Assembly (NCBI GenBank): GCA_023392125.1
Contig: JAEVZS010000002.1
Span: 186,001-250,000, forward strand
Direction of reading: 5' to 3'
Source: Bacteroidota bacterium
GTDB taxonomy: Bacteria; Bacteroidota; Bacteroidia; Cytophagales; Cytophagaceae
Length of the DNA: 64,000 bases
Part shown: in pieces, positions 36,055 to 45,583 of the stretch
Layout: each line of letters opens with the position of its first letter
Position numbering within the stretch: position 1 is the stretch's first letter
The notes under the pieces: generated by a model
Database searches by the model: none
What the model saw: the letters and a program-made list of their open reading frames with translations, nothing else
What the model was told of the DNA's origin: nothing
Program-made: the position numbers and the translations under genes

Positions 36055-38563
36055 GCTTTAATCGTACCATGTTGGAATTGAAATCGATGATATTATCAGA
36101 ATGGAATTTTCCGGCGGATCGCTTTAATCGTACCATGTTGGAATTGAAATTTGGGGGGTATTTCTTCTTTAAAAAGAAAAAGTCTGGCTTTAATCGTACC
36201 ATGTTGGAATTGAAATATTAGGGCTTCCGCTCCGCTGGGTTTTTCTTTATTTGCTTTAATCGTACCATGTTGGAATTGAAATACTACATGAGAACCGTTT
36301 ATGATGAAGTCCTGCGTAGCTTTAATCGTACCATGTTGGAATTGAAATAAAGGGCTGCTGAATTTGTAATGAATACCCGGTTTAGCTTTAATCGTACCAT
36401 GTTGGAATTGAAATTAAAAAAAATAAGTCTGTCAATCAGGCTTTTAATTTGCTTTAATCGTACCATGTTGGAATTGAAATTCCGGAACTCTTACGTAATT
36501 TACTACTAGAATCCCGCTTTAATCGTACCATGTTGGAATTGAAATTCTATAATTGCCAGCTTGTTTTGTTTTATGAATACCGCTTTAATCGTACCATGTT
36601 GGAATTGAAATTTTTGGCGGACAGCTACAGTACAGAGGCTACCGGCGCTTTAATCGTACCATGTTGGAATTGAAATTGATTATGATTGCCTTCCGCAACT
36701 GTGCCAGACGCGCTTTAATCGTACCATGTTGGAATTGAAATTAACCTTGTTTGTCGCATCTCCTTTGGTCTGCACAAGCTTTAATCGTACCATGTTGGAA
36801 TTGAAATCCGGTTAAAATCTTACTTATAGAACATATTATGTTGCTTTAATCGTACCATGTTGGAATTGAAATGAATTTGAAAGTTGATGGTCATAACCAG
36901 TACGTCAGCTTTAATCGTACCATGTTGGAATTGAAATCTCAAGTGCGGAATTTCGTTTTTGTGTGATCTATAGCTTTAATCGTACCATGTTGGAATTGAA
37001 ATACTGTTAAGAAAAGATATGTTTGTCAGAAATGCGGTGCTTTAATCGTACCATGTTGGAATTGAAATTCTACTGTATCGTTTAGAAACCAGTCTAAAGC
37101 GTGCTTTAATCGTACCATGTTGGAATTGAAATTTCTTTCCATTATTTTTTTTTCCTGCAACACGGAAGCTTTAATCGTACCATGTTGGAATTGAAATAAA
37201 GCCGGGTGTATACCGTTCTGTTTTCTCTTATTGTGCTTTAATCGTACCATGTTGGAATTGAAATTTGTCTGAATTTGCTAAGTCTATTAAGAAAGATTTG
37301 CTTTAATCGTACCATGTTGGAATTGAAATCAGAATGGTTTATGTACCCCCATCCATCTATATATTGCTTTAATCGTACCATGTTGGAATTGAAATTATGT
37401 AAGCTGTACAAGGAAGGAGTTCGCAAGTAATGCTTTAATCGTACCATGTTGGAATTGAAATGCGAGAATACAGTCATTAACAAATTGTCTTTCAAGCTTT
37501 AATCGTACCATGTTGGAATTGAAATGAACCCTGTAGGGCTTTAAATGACTCTGAACATTGGCTTTAATCGTACCATGTTGGAATTGAAATAGTTAGCCCG
37601 TGATCGCTGTTCCCTGAATACCTGCAGCTTTAATCGTACCATGTTGGAATTGAAATATAGCAACAGAAGCATCACCAGCAGGCCCCCTGGAGCTTTAATC
37701 GTACCATGTTGGAATTGAAATTAATAAATGGAAGTCACGTTGTGGGGAAAATCTGGGCGCTTTAATCGTACCATGTTGGAATTGAAATCTTATAGCGGTA
37801 GCGAGTATAATGATAAGCCATGTGCTTTAATCGTACCATGTTGGAATTGAAATTTAAATATTCTATCTCTTAAATAATCAGGGGTAAAGGCTTTAATCGT
37901 ACCATGTTGGAATTGAAATGAAGAATCTTTAACAGAGCTGTCTTATCCGGTCAGGCTTTAATCGTACCATGTTGGAATTGAAATTAACATTTTCCAAATT
38001 TGGTATAATCTATTTCCTGGCTTTAATCGTACCATGTTGGAATTGAAATAAATGAAATAACAAGAATATCGGCTCTCTATGGCGCTTTAATCGTACCATG
38101 TTGGAATTGAAATAGGTATATCCTCTTTCTTTTTCGAATCTTGGAAATGCTTTAATCGTACCATGTTGGAATTGAAATCAGCCAACAATCCGCTATGACA
38201 CATAGAACGGAAGGCTTTAATCGTACCATGTTGGAATTGAAATAGATCTGAAACGAATAAAATACTGGATACTGATATGCTTTAATCGTACCATGTTGGA
38301 ATTGAAATGACAATACAATGCTAATGGGTGGTCTTGGGTTGCTTGCTTTAATCGTACCATGTTGGAATTGAAATAATTTGATATATACAAGCAATAACGC
38401 AATTATTTTGCTTTAATCGTACCATGTTGGAATTGAAATTTGTTATTATTCGGGGCCAGAATATGACCCATACGAGCTTTAATCGTACCATGTTGGAATT
38501 GAAATATACTTACCTGGCTAACAGTAGAAATAAGCCACAGTACTTTTAATCGTACCATATTGG
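36055..38563 (+). CRISPR. CRISPR array 2: 38 intact repeats plus a degenerate terminal one
   Basis: The repeat begins GCTTTAATCG, ends GGAATTGAAAT and is 30 bp, differing from array 1 only in the first two bases. Repeats start at 36055, 36121, 36187, 36253, 36319, 36385, 36451, 36516, 36582 and so on, about every 65-66 bp, to 38476 (38 copies). A degenerate last copy is at 38543, with CATATTGGAGTGG replacing the 3' half; its 5' end is of the array 1 type (CTTTTAATCG). This fixes the right end as leader-distal. Spacers are about 35-37 nt, none obviously repeated. Repeats are otherwise nearly perfect, suggesting an active array. Confidence 0.98.
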
Positions 38564-38861
38564 AGTGGCTTTGTGATATCGGTCAATAGGTTGGTTTTAA
38601 GTGTTTTATGTAGTGGTGGTAAACAGTTTTCATTTAAAACGGGACTATAAATCGCAGATTGGCCGGGTAGTGTCACCTTAGCTTCGTAGTTAAGCGATAT
38701 GAAATGATTTACAGAACGTAAGTATTGGAATTTTCAGAGGTTGCCGGAATTAGTCATCCGGGTCATGATTTCAGGAAAAGGCTCAACAGAATTCGCTAGT
38801 ATGGCAGTGTGTCATTTGTCAAAAATACCTGAATGAATATTTCCACCCGCCATTGCCTATG

Positions 38862-39821
38862 CTAATGGCTGTTTTTATTTTTTGTTAAAAAAATCATCAG
38901 TGTTTCGTTAAACTTTCCTGTATTATCCATATTGGCACAGTGTCCTGCATTTTCGATTATTTGCAGTTCGCTCGAAGGGTCGTCCGTATGCCACTGCCTG
39001 GCTGATTGTATGGCTAATGCCAGATCTTGTTCGCCCATTACAATCAGAAGGGGGTATGTACGCTGAAAGTATGGACGGTCACCAATCAATTTATCTAATC
39101 CTGACATTACTGTAAATGATTTTCGGGTAAACATTTTAGCGCTTTCATAAAAGCGTGCCTGCTCGATTTTGTCAGTTGCGCAAATCGAAGCCACGTATTG
39201 CCGGAATGAGTCCATGGAGAAAATCATCATAAAAAGCCATTTGAACATCTCGTTTCGTTGTGCTTTGGCAATCTCTTTCTGCTCTTTGTTTATATTATAT
39301 CCACCCAAAGCGGTTACCGAAAGTGTTTTCTCGGGATATTTCAATGCGAATTCCTGTGCGAGCAACGAGCCTAATGAAACACCTGCAATATGCGTTTTAT
39401 GAATATTCTCAAATGATAAAATTTCTGCTATGTAATGAGGTGTTGAAGCAATTTTTTCTTTTGATTTACCTGTTCCTGTCAAGCCGTGTCCGAACATATC
39501 AACTGTTATGATTCGAAATCTAGGTGAAAAGTAGTCAATCTGCTTGTCGAAACATCTGTGGTCACCGAAGGCAGGATGAAGAAAAACAATTGCTTCGCCC
39601 TTGGGATTCCCACTTACAAAATAATGAATTGAGTTACCGCCTTTTTCGAATGTTTTATGTTCTATGGATGTTTTTACGTCAGAATCCAATTTCCCTGTTT
39701 CTTTAAATTTAGTCACTTTGAGATTATATCTATGATTGCTTACAGAATAGCTTATTTTTATAATCAGAGCAAGTAGTCCGGCTACCGAAAAAATCAAAGT
39801 AAAAATTCTTAACTTCTTCAT
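38862..39821 (-). CDS. Membrane-anchored alpha/beta hydrolase
   Basis: A 319-aa protein with an N-terminal hydrophobic helix (about residues 5-27) and an alpha/beta-hydrolase domain. It shows the oxyanion region VFLHPAFGDHR, the nucleophile elbow GVSLGS (Ser near residue 147), a late acidic block GEQDLA and the catalytic His in NAGHCANMDN. The substrate is unknown. It lies 300 nt beyond the end of array 2 in opposite orientation, with no sign of a link to CRISPR. Confidence 0.85.
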   Translation of the reverse strand: MKKLRIFTLIFSVAGLLALIIKISYSVSNHRYNLKVTKFKETGKLDSDVKTSIEHKTFEKGGNSIHYFVSGNPKGEAIVFLHPAFGDHRCFDKQIDYFSPRFRIITVDMFGHGLTGTGKSKEKIASTPHYIAEILSFENIHKTHIAGVSLGSLLAQEFALKYPEKTLSVTALGGYNINKEQKEIAKAQRNEMFKWLFMMIFSMDSFRQYVASICATDKIEQARFYESAKMFTRKSFTVMSGLDKLIGDRPYFQRTYPLLIVMGEQDLALAIQSARQWHTDDPSSELQIIENAGHCANMDNTGKFNETLMIFLTKNKNSH

Positions 39822-40154
39822 TATATTTAATTGGCGTCATTTTCGACAAATAGCCGCTAACGTAATTGCTTATATGCAATACCACTCTTATTCTTTAATT
39901 CTCAAAATTACATTAAATATAATAAGATCAATATATTGACTAATAAATAAAAACATAGCTCTATTACGTGTTTCTAGTTTTTCTGACAAAAAATATTTTT
40001 TACGTATGAGATTGCCACGTTATTTTTTCAGCCGGAGCATATAAGGGTATTGATATAATTGGGTTATGAATACGATCTTTCACGTGTTGATCGAGAATTT
40101 CATAAGATAGAAACCTGTTTGTCAGGTAAGCGTCTAAGCCTGTTTCATAAAGAA

Positions 40155-40200
40155 GCTTTATTCGTACCATGTTATGGCTTTGAGAGCCTAAGCCAACGAG
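40155..40200 (+). repeat. Degenerate CRISPR repeat plus trailer, relic 1
   Basis: GCTTTATTCGTACCATGTTA resembles the array 2 repeat with few changes. It runs into TGGCTTTGAGAGCCTAAGCC, the trailer sequence also found after array 3. Confidence 0.75.
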
Positions 40201-40271
40201 TTACGAGAGTTTGAATCGGTGATTATCATGAGCCCTACATAAAATGAACATCGTATTATATCATTTCGCCT

Positions 40272-40350
40272 TGTTGGAATTGGCTTCGAGAACCTCAGCC
40301 AACGAGTTTCTGAGCTTCAGTCCTCAGATTTCACGGGTCTTACCTTAAAA
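40272..40350 (+). repeat. Degenerate CRISPR repeat end plus trailer, relic 2
   Basis: TTGTTGGAATTGG followed by CTTCGAGAACCTCAGCCAAC matches the end of array 3 at about 45119-45150. Similarity continues through TGAGCTTCAG and AAAACGTACAAC to about 45203. Confidence 0.75.
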
Positions 40351-40551
40351 CGTACAACATCATCCCTATAACCCTTGCGGGTTTGAAGAATCTTCATCCT
40401 GCATACTTCGGAGCTTCAGTTAGGTGGTAATGTGCTACGTATCACGTAAAACGTATCACTCACTACCTGCTACCTACAACCCGCCCATTCCTTTTAATTC
40501 AAAAAAAATGTTAGATTGCGCTTTTGGTAATTTTAACAAACAATTAGAAGC

Positions 40552-40890
40552 ATGTCAGATACAAAACCCTGTCCGAACTGTAAATCTCCCTATCCTTATC
40601 CCAGCGGTAACCTGATGATGTGTCCGGAATGCGGCCATGAGTGGGACCCGGCAGATGTAGCGGATGAACCGACAGGACTGGTAGTGAAAGATGCCAACGG
40701 CAATATTCTGCAGGATGGAGACTCAGTCATTGTTATTAAGGATCTGCCCGTAAAAGGCGCTCCGAAACCGGTCAAAGCGGGTACCAAAGTCAAAAAAATC
40801 AGACTCACCGAAGGTGATCACAATATTGATTGCAAGATTGACGGATTCGGGTCTATGGCTCTCAAGTCCGAGTTTGTGCGGAAAGCCTGA
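40552..40890 (+). CDS. yjdM: Zinc-ribbon protein YjdM (PhnA family)
   Basis: A 112-aa protein with an N-terminal zinc ribbon (CPNCKSPYPYPSGNLMMCPECGHEW; four Cys) and the typical C-terminal PhnA/YjdM beta domain (DANGNILQDGDSVIVIKDLPVKG). The family was named after phosphonate use, but its real role is not settled. It stands alone here, with no phn genes nearby. Confidence 0.92.
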   Translation: MSDTKPCPNCKSPYPYPSGNLMMCPECGHEWDPADVADEPTGLVVKDANGNILQDGDSVIVIKDLPVKGAPKPVKAGTKVKKIRLTEGDHNIDCKIDGFGSMALKSEFVRKA

Positions 40891-40928
40891 TCATAAGGCC
40901 ATTTTCAGGAAATTGATAAAGCTCTTGG

Positions 40929-40990
40929 CAAAGCGGGAGACTGGTGTATCGGAGCAGACAGCCCGGGTACCGGATTTCCGCTTTGTTTTT
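40929..40990 (+). terminator. Possible terminator after yjdM
   Basis: CAAAGCGG (40929-40936) and CCGCTTTG (40978-40985) can pair, followed by TTTTT. The loop is long (about 41 nt), so this is a weak call. Confidence 0.35.
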
Positions 40991-41014
40991 CGGTCTTGAG
41001 TATCCGGCAATAGT

Positions 41015-41183
41015 TCTGTAGTACATCTTATGTACAACCCGTCATCTGCAACGTAGTACATACATCAATACATTACCTGGTATTCGTACCGTTGAACCTG
41101 TCATGTAAAACATATTACGTTCAGCGTATTACGCTATAACATTCAACATACCACGTATCACTTACAACGTACTACGTTCTCCC
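41015..41183. repeat. ACGTA/TACGT-rich intergenic repeat
   Basis: Many imperfect copies of short words such as AACGTAGTACAT, ACAACGTACTACGT and GTATTACG follow one another. The same word family occurs at 17335-17375 and about 40345-40490. No coding sense. Confidence 0.5.
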
Positions 41184-41534
41184 CTATCCCTTTTCCGCAT
41201 ATTTCAGGAGTTTCTTGTGCAGCTGATTGATTTCCTTTTCTTTGAGCAGCAGCTCCTTTTCGGCTTGCCGAAGCTCAGCATCTTTCTTTTCCAGCAACTC
41301 TTTCAGCTTTTTGACTTCTGCTTCGAGCGGATTAGGCTCCTGGTAAGCAAGAATTTCAGCAACAGTCATGTTGAGCGCACCGGCGATCTGGGTAAGCCGG
41401 GAAAAATTCACATCGGTCAGATCCCGCTCAATACGCGAAATGGAGTTGGCATTGACACCCACTTCAAAAGCAATATCTTCCTGTGTAAGCTTCTTATCCT
41501 CGCGGATCTTCCTGATTTTGTCGCCCAGAGTCAT
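41184..41534 (-). CDS. XRE-family regulator with C-terminal coiled coil
   Basis: A 116-aa protein. Residues about 5-62 are an HTH_3 domain (KIREDKKLTQEDIAFEVGVN, then SISRIERDLTDVNFSRLTQI). Residues 70-113 are a Lys/Glu-rich coiled coil likely to make dimers. Targets are unknown. It is divergent from the PAS protein gene, so the region between them may contain its operator. Confidence 0.88.
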   Translation of the reverse strand: MTLGDKIRKIREDKKLTQEDIAFEVGVNANSISRIERDLTDVNFSRLTQIAGALNMTVAEILAYQEPNPLEAEVKKLKELLEKKDAELRQAEKELLLKEKEINQLHKKLLKYAEKG

Positions 41535-41735
41535 CAGGGCAAAGTTATCGCCTTCGTTTCTTATATGTATAGTCTTCGTATGATAGTAAAATATTATGTG
41601 GTAATATTAAATATTATGCAAGTGTGGGTATTTTGATTGATTTTTATTTTATTAGCCTTTTGAAAATCCCTTTATATAGTGTGCTGCACAGGGGCATTAC
41701 AGGTAAGATTTTAATGCATATTAGATATTTGAGTT

Positions 41736-42422
41736 ATGGAGCAACTATTGACAGAATACCCCGAAATTCCGGCCGGAATGAAAAAGCTCACAGAGCAGCT
41801 GGAGCAAAAGATCAGGAGCATGTGTGAGGAGCAGAACAATCAGGAAAAAAAATCCATGGTTCGTATCCTTACAGATTTCAGAGAGATGCTTGATATCTGT
41901 GCTCAGTATGAGGAGCTTTTGCAAAAATATGAAGAGTTTGAGACGACAGCTCTGGCTCTGGCTTCCGGCGATTTTTCAGGAAAGGTTGATCTGCCGGGTA
42001 CGCATACCATATATGCCCGGCTCGGATTGCTGCTCAACCGCATGGCCGGGCGTATGCAGGAAAGTATGGTCAGAAGACATTTTCTCGACGCAGTTCTTGA
42101 GTGTATAAGTGACAGTGCTGTTATTCTCACGGATACAGACGGTCGGATTTTGTATCTGAATCAGCAGACTTCCGTGTATCTGAACCGTCCTCCCGAGGAC
42201 ATTGTAAATCTCAATATCGCGACAGCCTTTGTTTCACAGAAGCAGTTTGCAGGCGACAGCGCTCCTTCCGGAGATATGCTGACCTTGGGAGAATGGCTCC
42301 GTCCGTACAATGCGGAACCTGTCTATGTTAAAGTGTTTATCAGGGCGCTGACCGGTGTGGAAGGCAAACCAGCGGGATATCTCTATATCCTGAAACAGAT
42401 CGGTGAAGATATGGAAAATTGA
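41736..42422 (+). CDS. PAS-domain protein without an output domain
   Basis: A 228-aa soluble protein. The N-terminal 95 residues are helical (coiled-coil-like, EELLQKYEEFE). A HAMP-like stretch (LALASGDFSGKVDLPG...LLLNRMAGRMQ) follows, then a PAS domain from about residue 110 (FLDAVLECISDSAVILTDTDGRILYLNQ). No kinase, cyclase or DNA-binding domain follows, so it may act through a partner. The substrate or ligand is unknown. Confidence 0.75.
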   Translation: MEQLLTEYPEIPAGMKKLTEQLEQKIRSMCEEQNNQEKKSMVRILTDFREMLDICAQYEELLQKYEEFETTALALASGDFSGKVDLPGTHTIYARLGLLLNRMAGRMQESMVRRHFLDAVLECISDSAVILTDTDGRILYLNQQTSVYLNRPPEDIVNLNIATAFVSQKQFAGDSAPSGDMLTLGEWLRPYNAEPVYVKVFIRALTGVEGKPAGYLYILKQIGEDMEN

Positions 42423-42472
42423 AAAACGGTCCGGATCTTGGGCCTGTTGTGCGAAAAATCCGGATAGAAAGA

Positions 42473-43327
42473 TTATAAGCCGGGAAAACCGATACCGGAA
42501 TACTCTTCGCAAAGCTGCCAGACCTGCTTTTGCAGTTTTTCCATATCACCTCGAAAATGGATGCGGGCGGGTTTGCGTTTGACAAAATAATCACCATTGT
42601 GTTTTGCTCCTTCCGGATCAGAAGCCAGGTATATGAGCGTGTCCGCTCCTTTTTCCGGACTTAGCAGAAAGGGCCGGAAAAGTTTGAAAAATACATTGTA
42701 AAATGTATTGCTTTCTCCGGCAAAATTGGTCGCTACTACTCCCGGATGCATGGCGTTCATGACAATATTGCCTTCAGGTCGGCGGCGTGCAAACTCCTTT
42801 CCCAGCAGAATCACGCAGAGTTTGGCGTCGCCATAGGCTTGCAGGCCATTGTATTTTTTGTGATACATCCAGTCGTCCGGGTTGACCTTGGCCATGCGGT
42901 GCGCGGCCGAAGCTGTATTGATGATCCGGGCTTCCGGGGCTGCCTGCAGACGTTCATACAGCAGCGCACTCAGCATATAGGGAGCCAGGACATTGAGCGC
43001 CATGGTTTTTTCCCAGCCCTCAGGATTGGTTGCCCTGGACTTGTTCATGACTCCGCCAGCGTTGTTGATCAGCACATCCAGACGGTCATAGCGGTTGTTG
43101 ACCTCTTCGGCCAGTTTCAGAATATCCTCTTTCAGGGAAAGATCTGCGAGTACAGATACGATGGCTTCATTGCCTGATTGTCTGATCAGTTCATCGCGTA
43201 CTTTTTCCGTTTTATGGGGATTGCGTCCGTGCAGCAGTATTTCCGCGCCCTTTTCAGCCAGACGAAGGGCGGCTATCTTGCCGATACCGGAAGTAGCTCC
43301 GGTAATCAGTATTCGTTTTCCTTTCAT
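42473..43327 (-). CDS. Short-chain dehydrogenase/reductase (SDR)
   Basis: A 284-aa SDR. MKGKRILITGATSGIGKIAALRL gives the cofactor motif, LINNAGGVMN the NNAG motif, and YGDAK (Tyr-x-x-x-Lys) the catalytic pair near residue 165. Its pattern is like the retinol-dehydrogenase/WW-domain-oxidoreductase-like group in bacteria. I prefer the ATG at 43327 over a GTG eight codons upstream. The substrate is unknown. Confidence 0.87.
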   Translation of the reverse strand: MKGKRILITGATSGIGKIAALRLAEKGAEILLHGRNPHKTEKVRDELIRQSGNEAIVSVLADLSLKEDILKLAEEVNNRYDRLDVLINNAGGVMNKSRATNPEGWEKTMALNVLAPYMLSALLYERLQAAPEARIINTASAAHRMAKVNPDDWMYHKKYNGLQAYGDAKLCVILLGKEFARRRPEGNIVMNAMHPGVVATNFAGESNTFYNVFFKLFRPFLLSPEKGADTLIYLASDPEGAKHNGDYFVKRKPARIHFRGDMEKLQKQVWQLCEEYSGIGFPGL

Positions 43328-43546
43328 AGTCAGTATTGTTGGTACGTTCACAGAGCAATATACATATTTTTGTGAATACGTGATTGGGTAAGCAAGGGCG
43401 GATTCTTCTTATGTACAGACAACTACTGTATCAACTATAGGCCCAGCGCCCGGCAGGGTACCGCTTTTGATTCCGGAGCCTCTCATATCGGTTTTCGGTG
43501 CGTAAAGGATTAAAAAAAAAACAGGACAGGCACTTACCCGGAAAAA

Positions 43547-44434
43547 TTAATATTCAGGAATACCCGTAACTGACTTCTGGAAAGCTCTTGGTGATAGTCC
43601 GGTATGCTTTTTAAATAATCGGATAAAATAAGAAGAATCTTCATAACCCAATCGGGAAGCAACCTCTCCGATCGTAACTTCTGCGTGTGTCAGCAGGCGT
43701 TTGGCTTCCAGGATAACCCGTTCCGTAATCAGATCGGATGTGGAGCAGGCCATTACCTCATTGCAGATCCGGCTCAGATGCCTTGTGGTCATATGCAGCA
43801 TATCGGCATATTGACCGGGCGATTTTTTCTCACGAAAATGCTGGTCGATCAGTTTTCGGAGTTTTACCACCTTTTCATAATGAATACCGCTTTGCTGTCT
43901 GTGACGGTTGTCCCGGTCGTAGAGCCGGGCCAGTTCGATATAGATCAGATCTGTAAGGCTTTCGAGGCTGGCAGGCTGGTACAGCCGCTCAGTCCGGTAT
44001 TCTTCAATCAGCAGGGTAAACAGTCCTGTGAGGCGTAGCAGCTCCTCTTCCCGAGGAAGTATAAGCGGATAGTTCTGCTGCAGATAAAAAAAGGGAAAGT
44101 GGTCAATCTTGCGATGCAGAAAAATATTGTCGTAAAACTCCCGTGCGTGAAAAAAAACATAGCCTTCAGCATCGGCTGACAGATCCCAGCAGTGCACCTG
44201 TCCCGGACTGAGGACAAAGATGCTGCCGGGACATACCTCAAAACGATCGAAATCAATCTGATGTACACCGTGCCCCTGTGTGAAAAATACACAAATGTAA
44301 GTGCTGTGCTTGTGTGGAGCGTTTATAAACTGATGCGTCTCCAGATGCGTTTGCAGGTCATTGGCGTAGAAATAGGCGTTTTTACGTCCTTCCCCAAAGG
44401 CGCTGATGCCATATACCGGTACATTTTTCTTCAT
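43547..44434 (-). CDS. AraC-family transcriptional regulator
   Basis: A 295-aa protein with an N-terminal cupin-like sensing domain (HKHSTYICVFFTQGHGVHQIDF and SPGQVHCW) and a C-terminal pair of AraC helix-turn-helix motifs (GEVASRLGYEDSSYFIRLFKKHTGLSPRAFQK). It probably senses a small molecule. It lies near the SDR gene on the same strand but about 200 nt upstream, so a regulatory link is possible but not shown. Confidence 0.87.
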   Translation of the reverse strand: MKKNVPVYGISAFGEGRKNAYFYANDLQTHLETHQFINAPHKHSTYICVFFTQGHGVHQIDFDRFEVCPGSIFVLSPGQVHCWDLSADAEGYVFFHAREFYDNIFLHRKIDHFPFFYLQQNYPLILPREEELLRLTGLFTLLIEEYRTERLYQPASLESLTDLIYIELARLYDRDNRHRQQSGIHYEKVVKLRKLIDQHFREKKSPGQYADMLHMTTRHLSRICNEVMACSTSDLITERVILEAKRLLTHAEVTIGEVASRLGYEDSSYFIRLFKKHTGLSPRAFQKSVTGIPEY

Positions 44435-44649
44435 ACCGGCAAAAATAGCTATTATATGTCCGTATTGTCCATATAGTAGCCTTAATATTCACAGTGTATA
44501 TCCCTCATTGACTGAAATTTGCCGATGCACCATAATCTCTGGAGTTGTCCTGTACCACGTATACCATACGGTATGCTCAGCAATTTTGAGAAACACTTTG
44601 TGGAAACCAACCTGTTTTTTAAAGGAAAAATAATACAAAGCCATAAAAA

Positions 44650-45130
44650 CTTTTAATCGCACCATGTTGGAATTGAAATTGTTCAGTCTGAGCAGATAAA
44701 GACAAAGAAGAACACTTTTAATCGCACCATGTTGGAATTGAAATTGGCAACCGCATCACGGACGGAGTAGGTTTCTACAGACTTTTAATCGCACCATGTT
44801 GGAATTGAAATTCTCTTCCAGATTTGCAGCAGCTTGATCCGCTTTTTCTTTTAATCGCACCATGTTGGAATTGAAATACAATTTTGTGATTATCACGTAT
44901 CTATATGCTTACTTTTAATCGCACCATGTTGGAATTGAAATCTGACTTTGATTGTGTATGTTTTGCCGTTTTCTTTCTTTTAATCGCACCATGTTGGAAT
45001 TGAAATTCATGGGTAAGCCTTTCCCCGGCCCGTTCCGGTACTTTTAATCGCACCATATTGGAATTGAAATACCCTGTGGGGGTTCTATGACGGGGAAATT
45101 CGACCCTTTTAATCGCACCATGTTGGAATT
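44650..45130 (+). CRISPR. CRISPR array 3: 7 full repeats plus a truncated terminal one
   Basis: Repeats start at 44650, 44715, 44782, 44848, 44912, 44977, 45041 and 45106. They begin CTTTTAATCGCACC and end GGAATTGAAAT: the array 1 repeat with one fixed T-to-C change at base 11. The copy at 45041 has CATATTGG. The last copy loses its 3' end (GGAATTGGCTTC), so the right side is leader-distal. The left flank has none of the leader elements seen at arrays 1 and 2, so the array looks orphaned and probably no longer gains spacers. Seven spacers of about 35-37 nt. Confidence 0.97.
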
Positions 45131-45205
45131 GGCTTCGAGAGCCTCAGCCAAGAGCTTCTGAGTTTCAGCCATTCGGTTTTCATGTGTCCTGCTTTAAAAC
45201 GTACA
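45117..45205 (+). repeat. Trailer of array 3, shared with the relics near 40.2 kb
   Basis: After the truncated repeat comes TTGGCT-loop-AGCCAA, a small hairpin, then TTCTGAGTTTCAG and a stretch ending AAAACGTACAACG. The same order of elements is found at 40272-40350. Confidence 0.65.
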
Positions 45206-45280
45206 ACGTATTGCATTAAACTAATAGCTCTCAGTTAGTTGTTAATTGAGCGTTCGGCTTAAACGTACTATGCCAAACGT

Positions 45281-45583
45281 TCATCCTTTGGTATTTTTTA
45301 GCAGATTTTCCAGCGCGTCAATATGCTCCCTGAATGCCTGTTTGCCTTCTGTGCTGGCTACATACGAGGTATTGGGTTTTTTACCGACAAATGTCTTGTT
45401 AACTTCAATATAACCTGCTTTTTCCAGGGCGATCAGGTGACTTGCCAGGTTTCCGTCGGTCAGCTCAAGGGTTTCTTTCAAAAAGAGAAAATCTGCCCGG
45501 TCATTGACCATGAGTATGGACATGACCCCCAGGCGAATCCTGTTTTCAAAGGCTTTGTTGATATGTGAGATCGGGTTTTTCAC
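45281..45583 (-). CDS. Winged-helix transcriptional regulator
   Basis: A 100-aa winged helix-turn-helix protein (FLFLKETLELTDGNLASHLIALEKAGYIEVNKTFVGKKPNTSY) of the small HTH_34/ArsR-like type. It overlaps the 3' end of the upstream membrane-protein gene by four bases, so the pair is co-translated. Such pairs are common in Bacteroidota; the effector is unknown. Confidence 0.85.
   Translation of the reverse strand: MKNPISHINKAFENRIRLGVMSILMVNDRADFLFLKETLELTDGNLASHLIALEKAGYIEVNKTFVGKKPNTSYVASTEGKQAFREHIDALENLLKNTKG

Larger units (their letters stand above)
39822..40551. other. Long intergenic region with CRISPR-end relics
   Basis: The region holds two relics of CRISPR array ends (separate entries) and an ACGTA-rich stretch at about 40345-40490. 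No gene is supported. The promoter of yjdM is expected near its right end. Confidence 0.5.

Noticed and set aside
37026..38402. Minus-strand open frames with repeated NSNMVRLKH or FQFQHGTIKA peptides
   Set aside because: They are translations of the CRISPR repeats of array 2; the periodic peptide is the reverse complement of the repeat and has no independent coding evidence.
44406..44633. 75-codon plus-strand frame before array 3
   Set aside because: It overlaps the start of the AraC gene in antisense and has no domain; considered chance.
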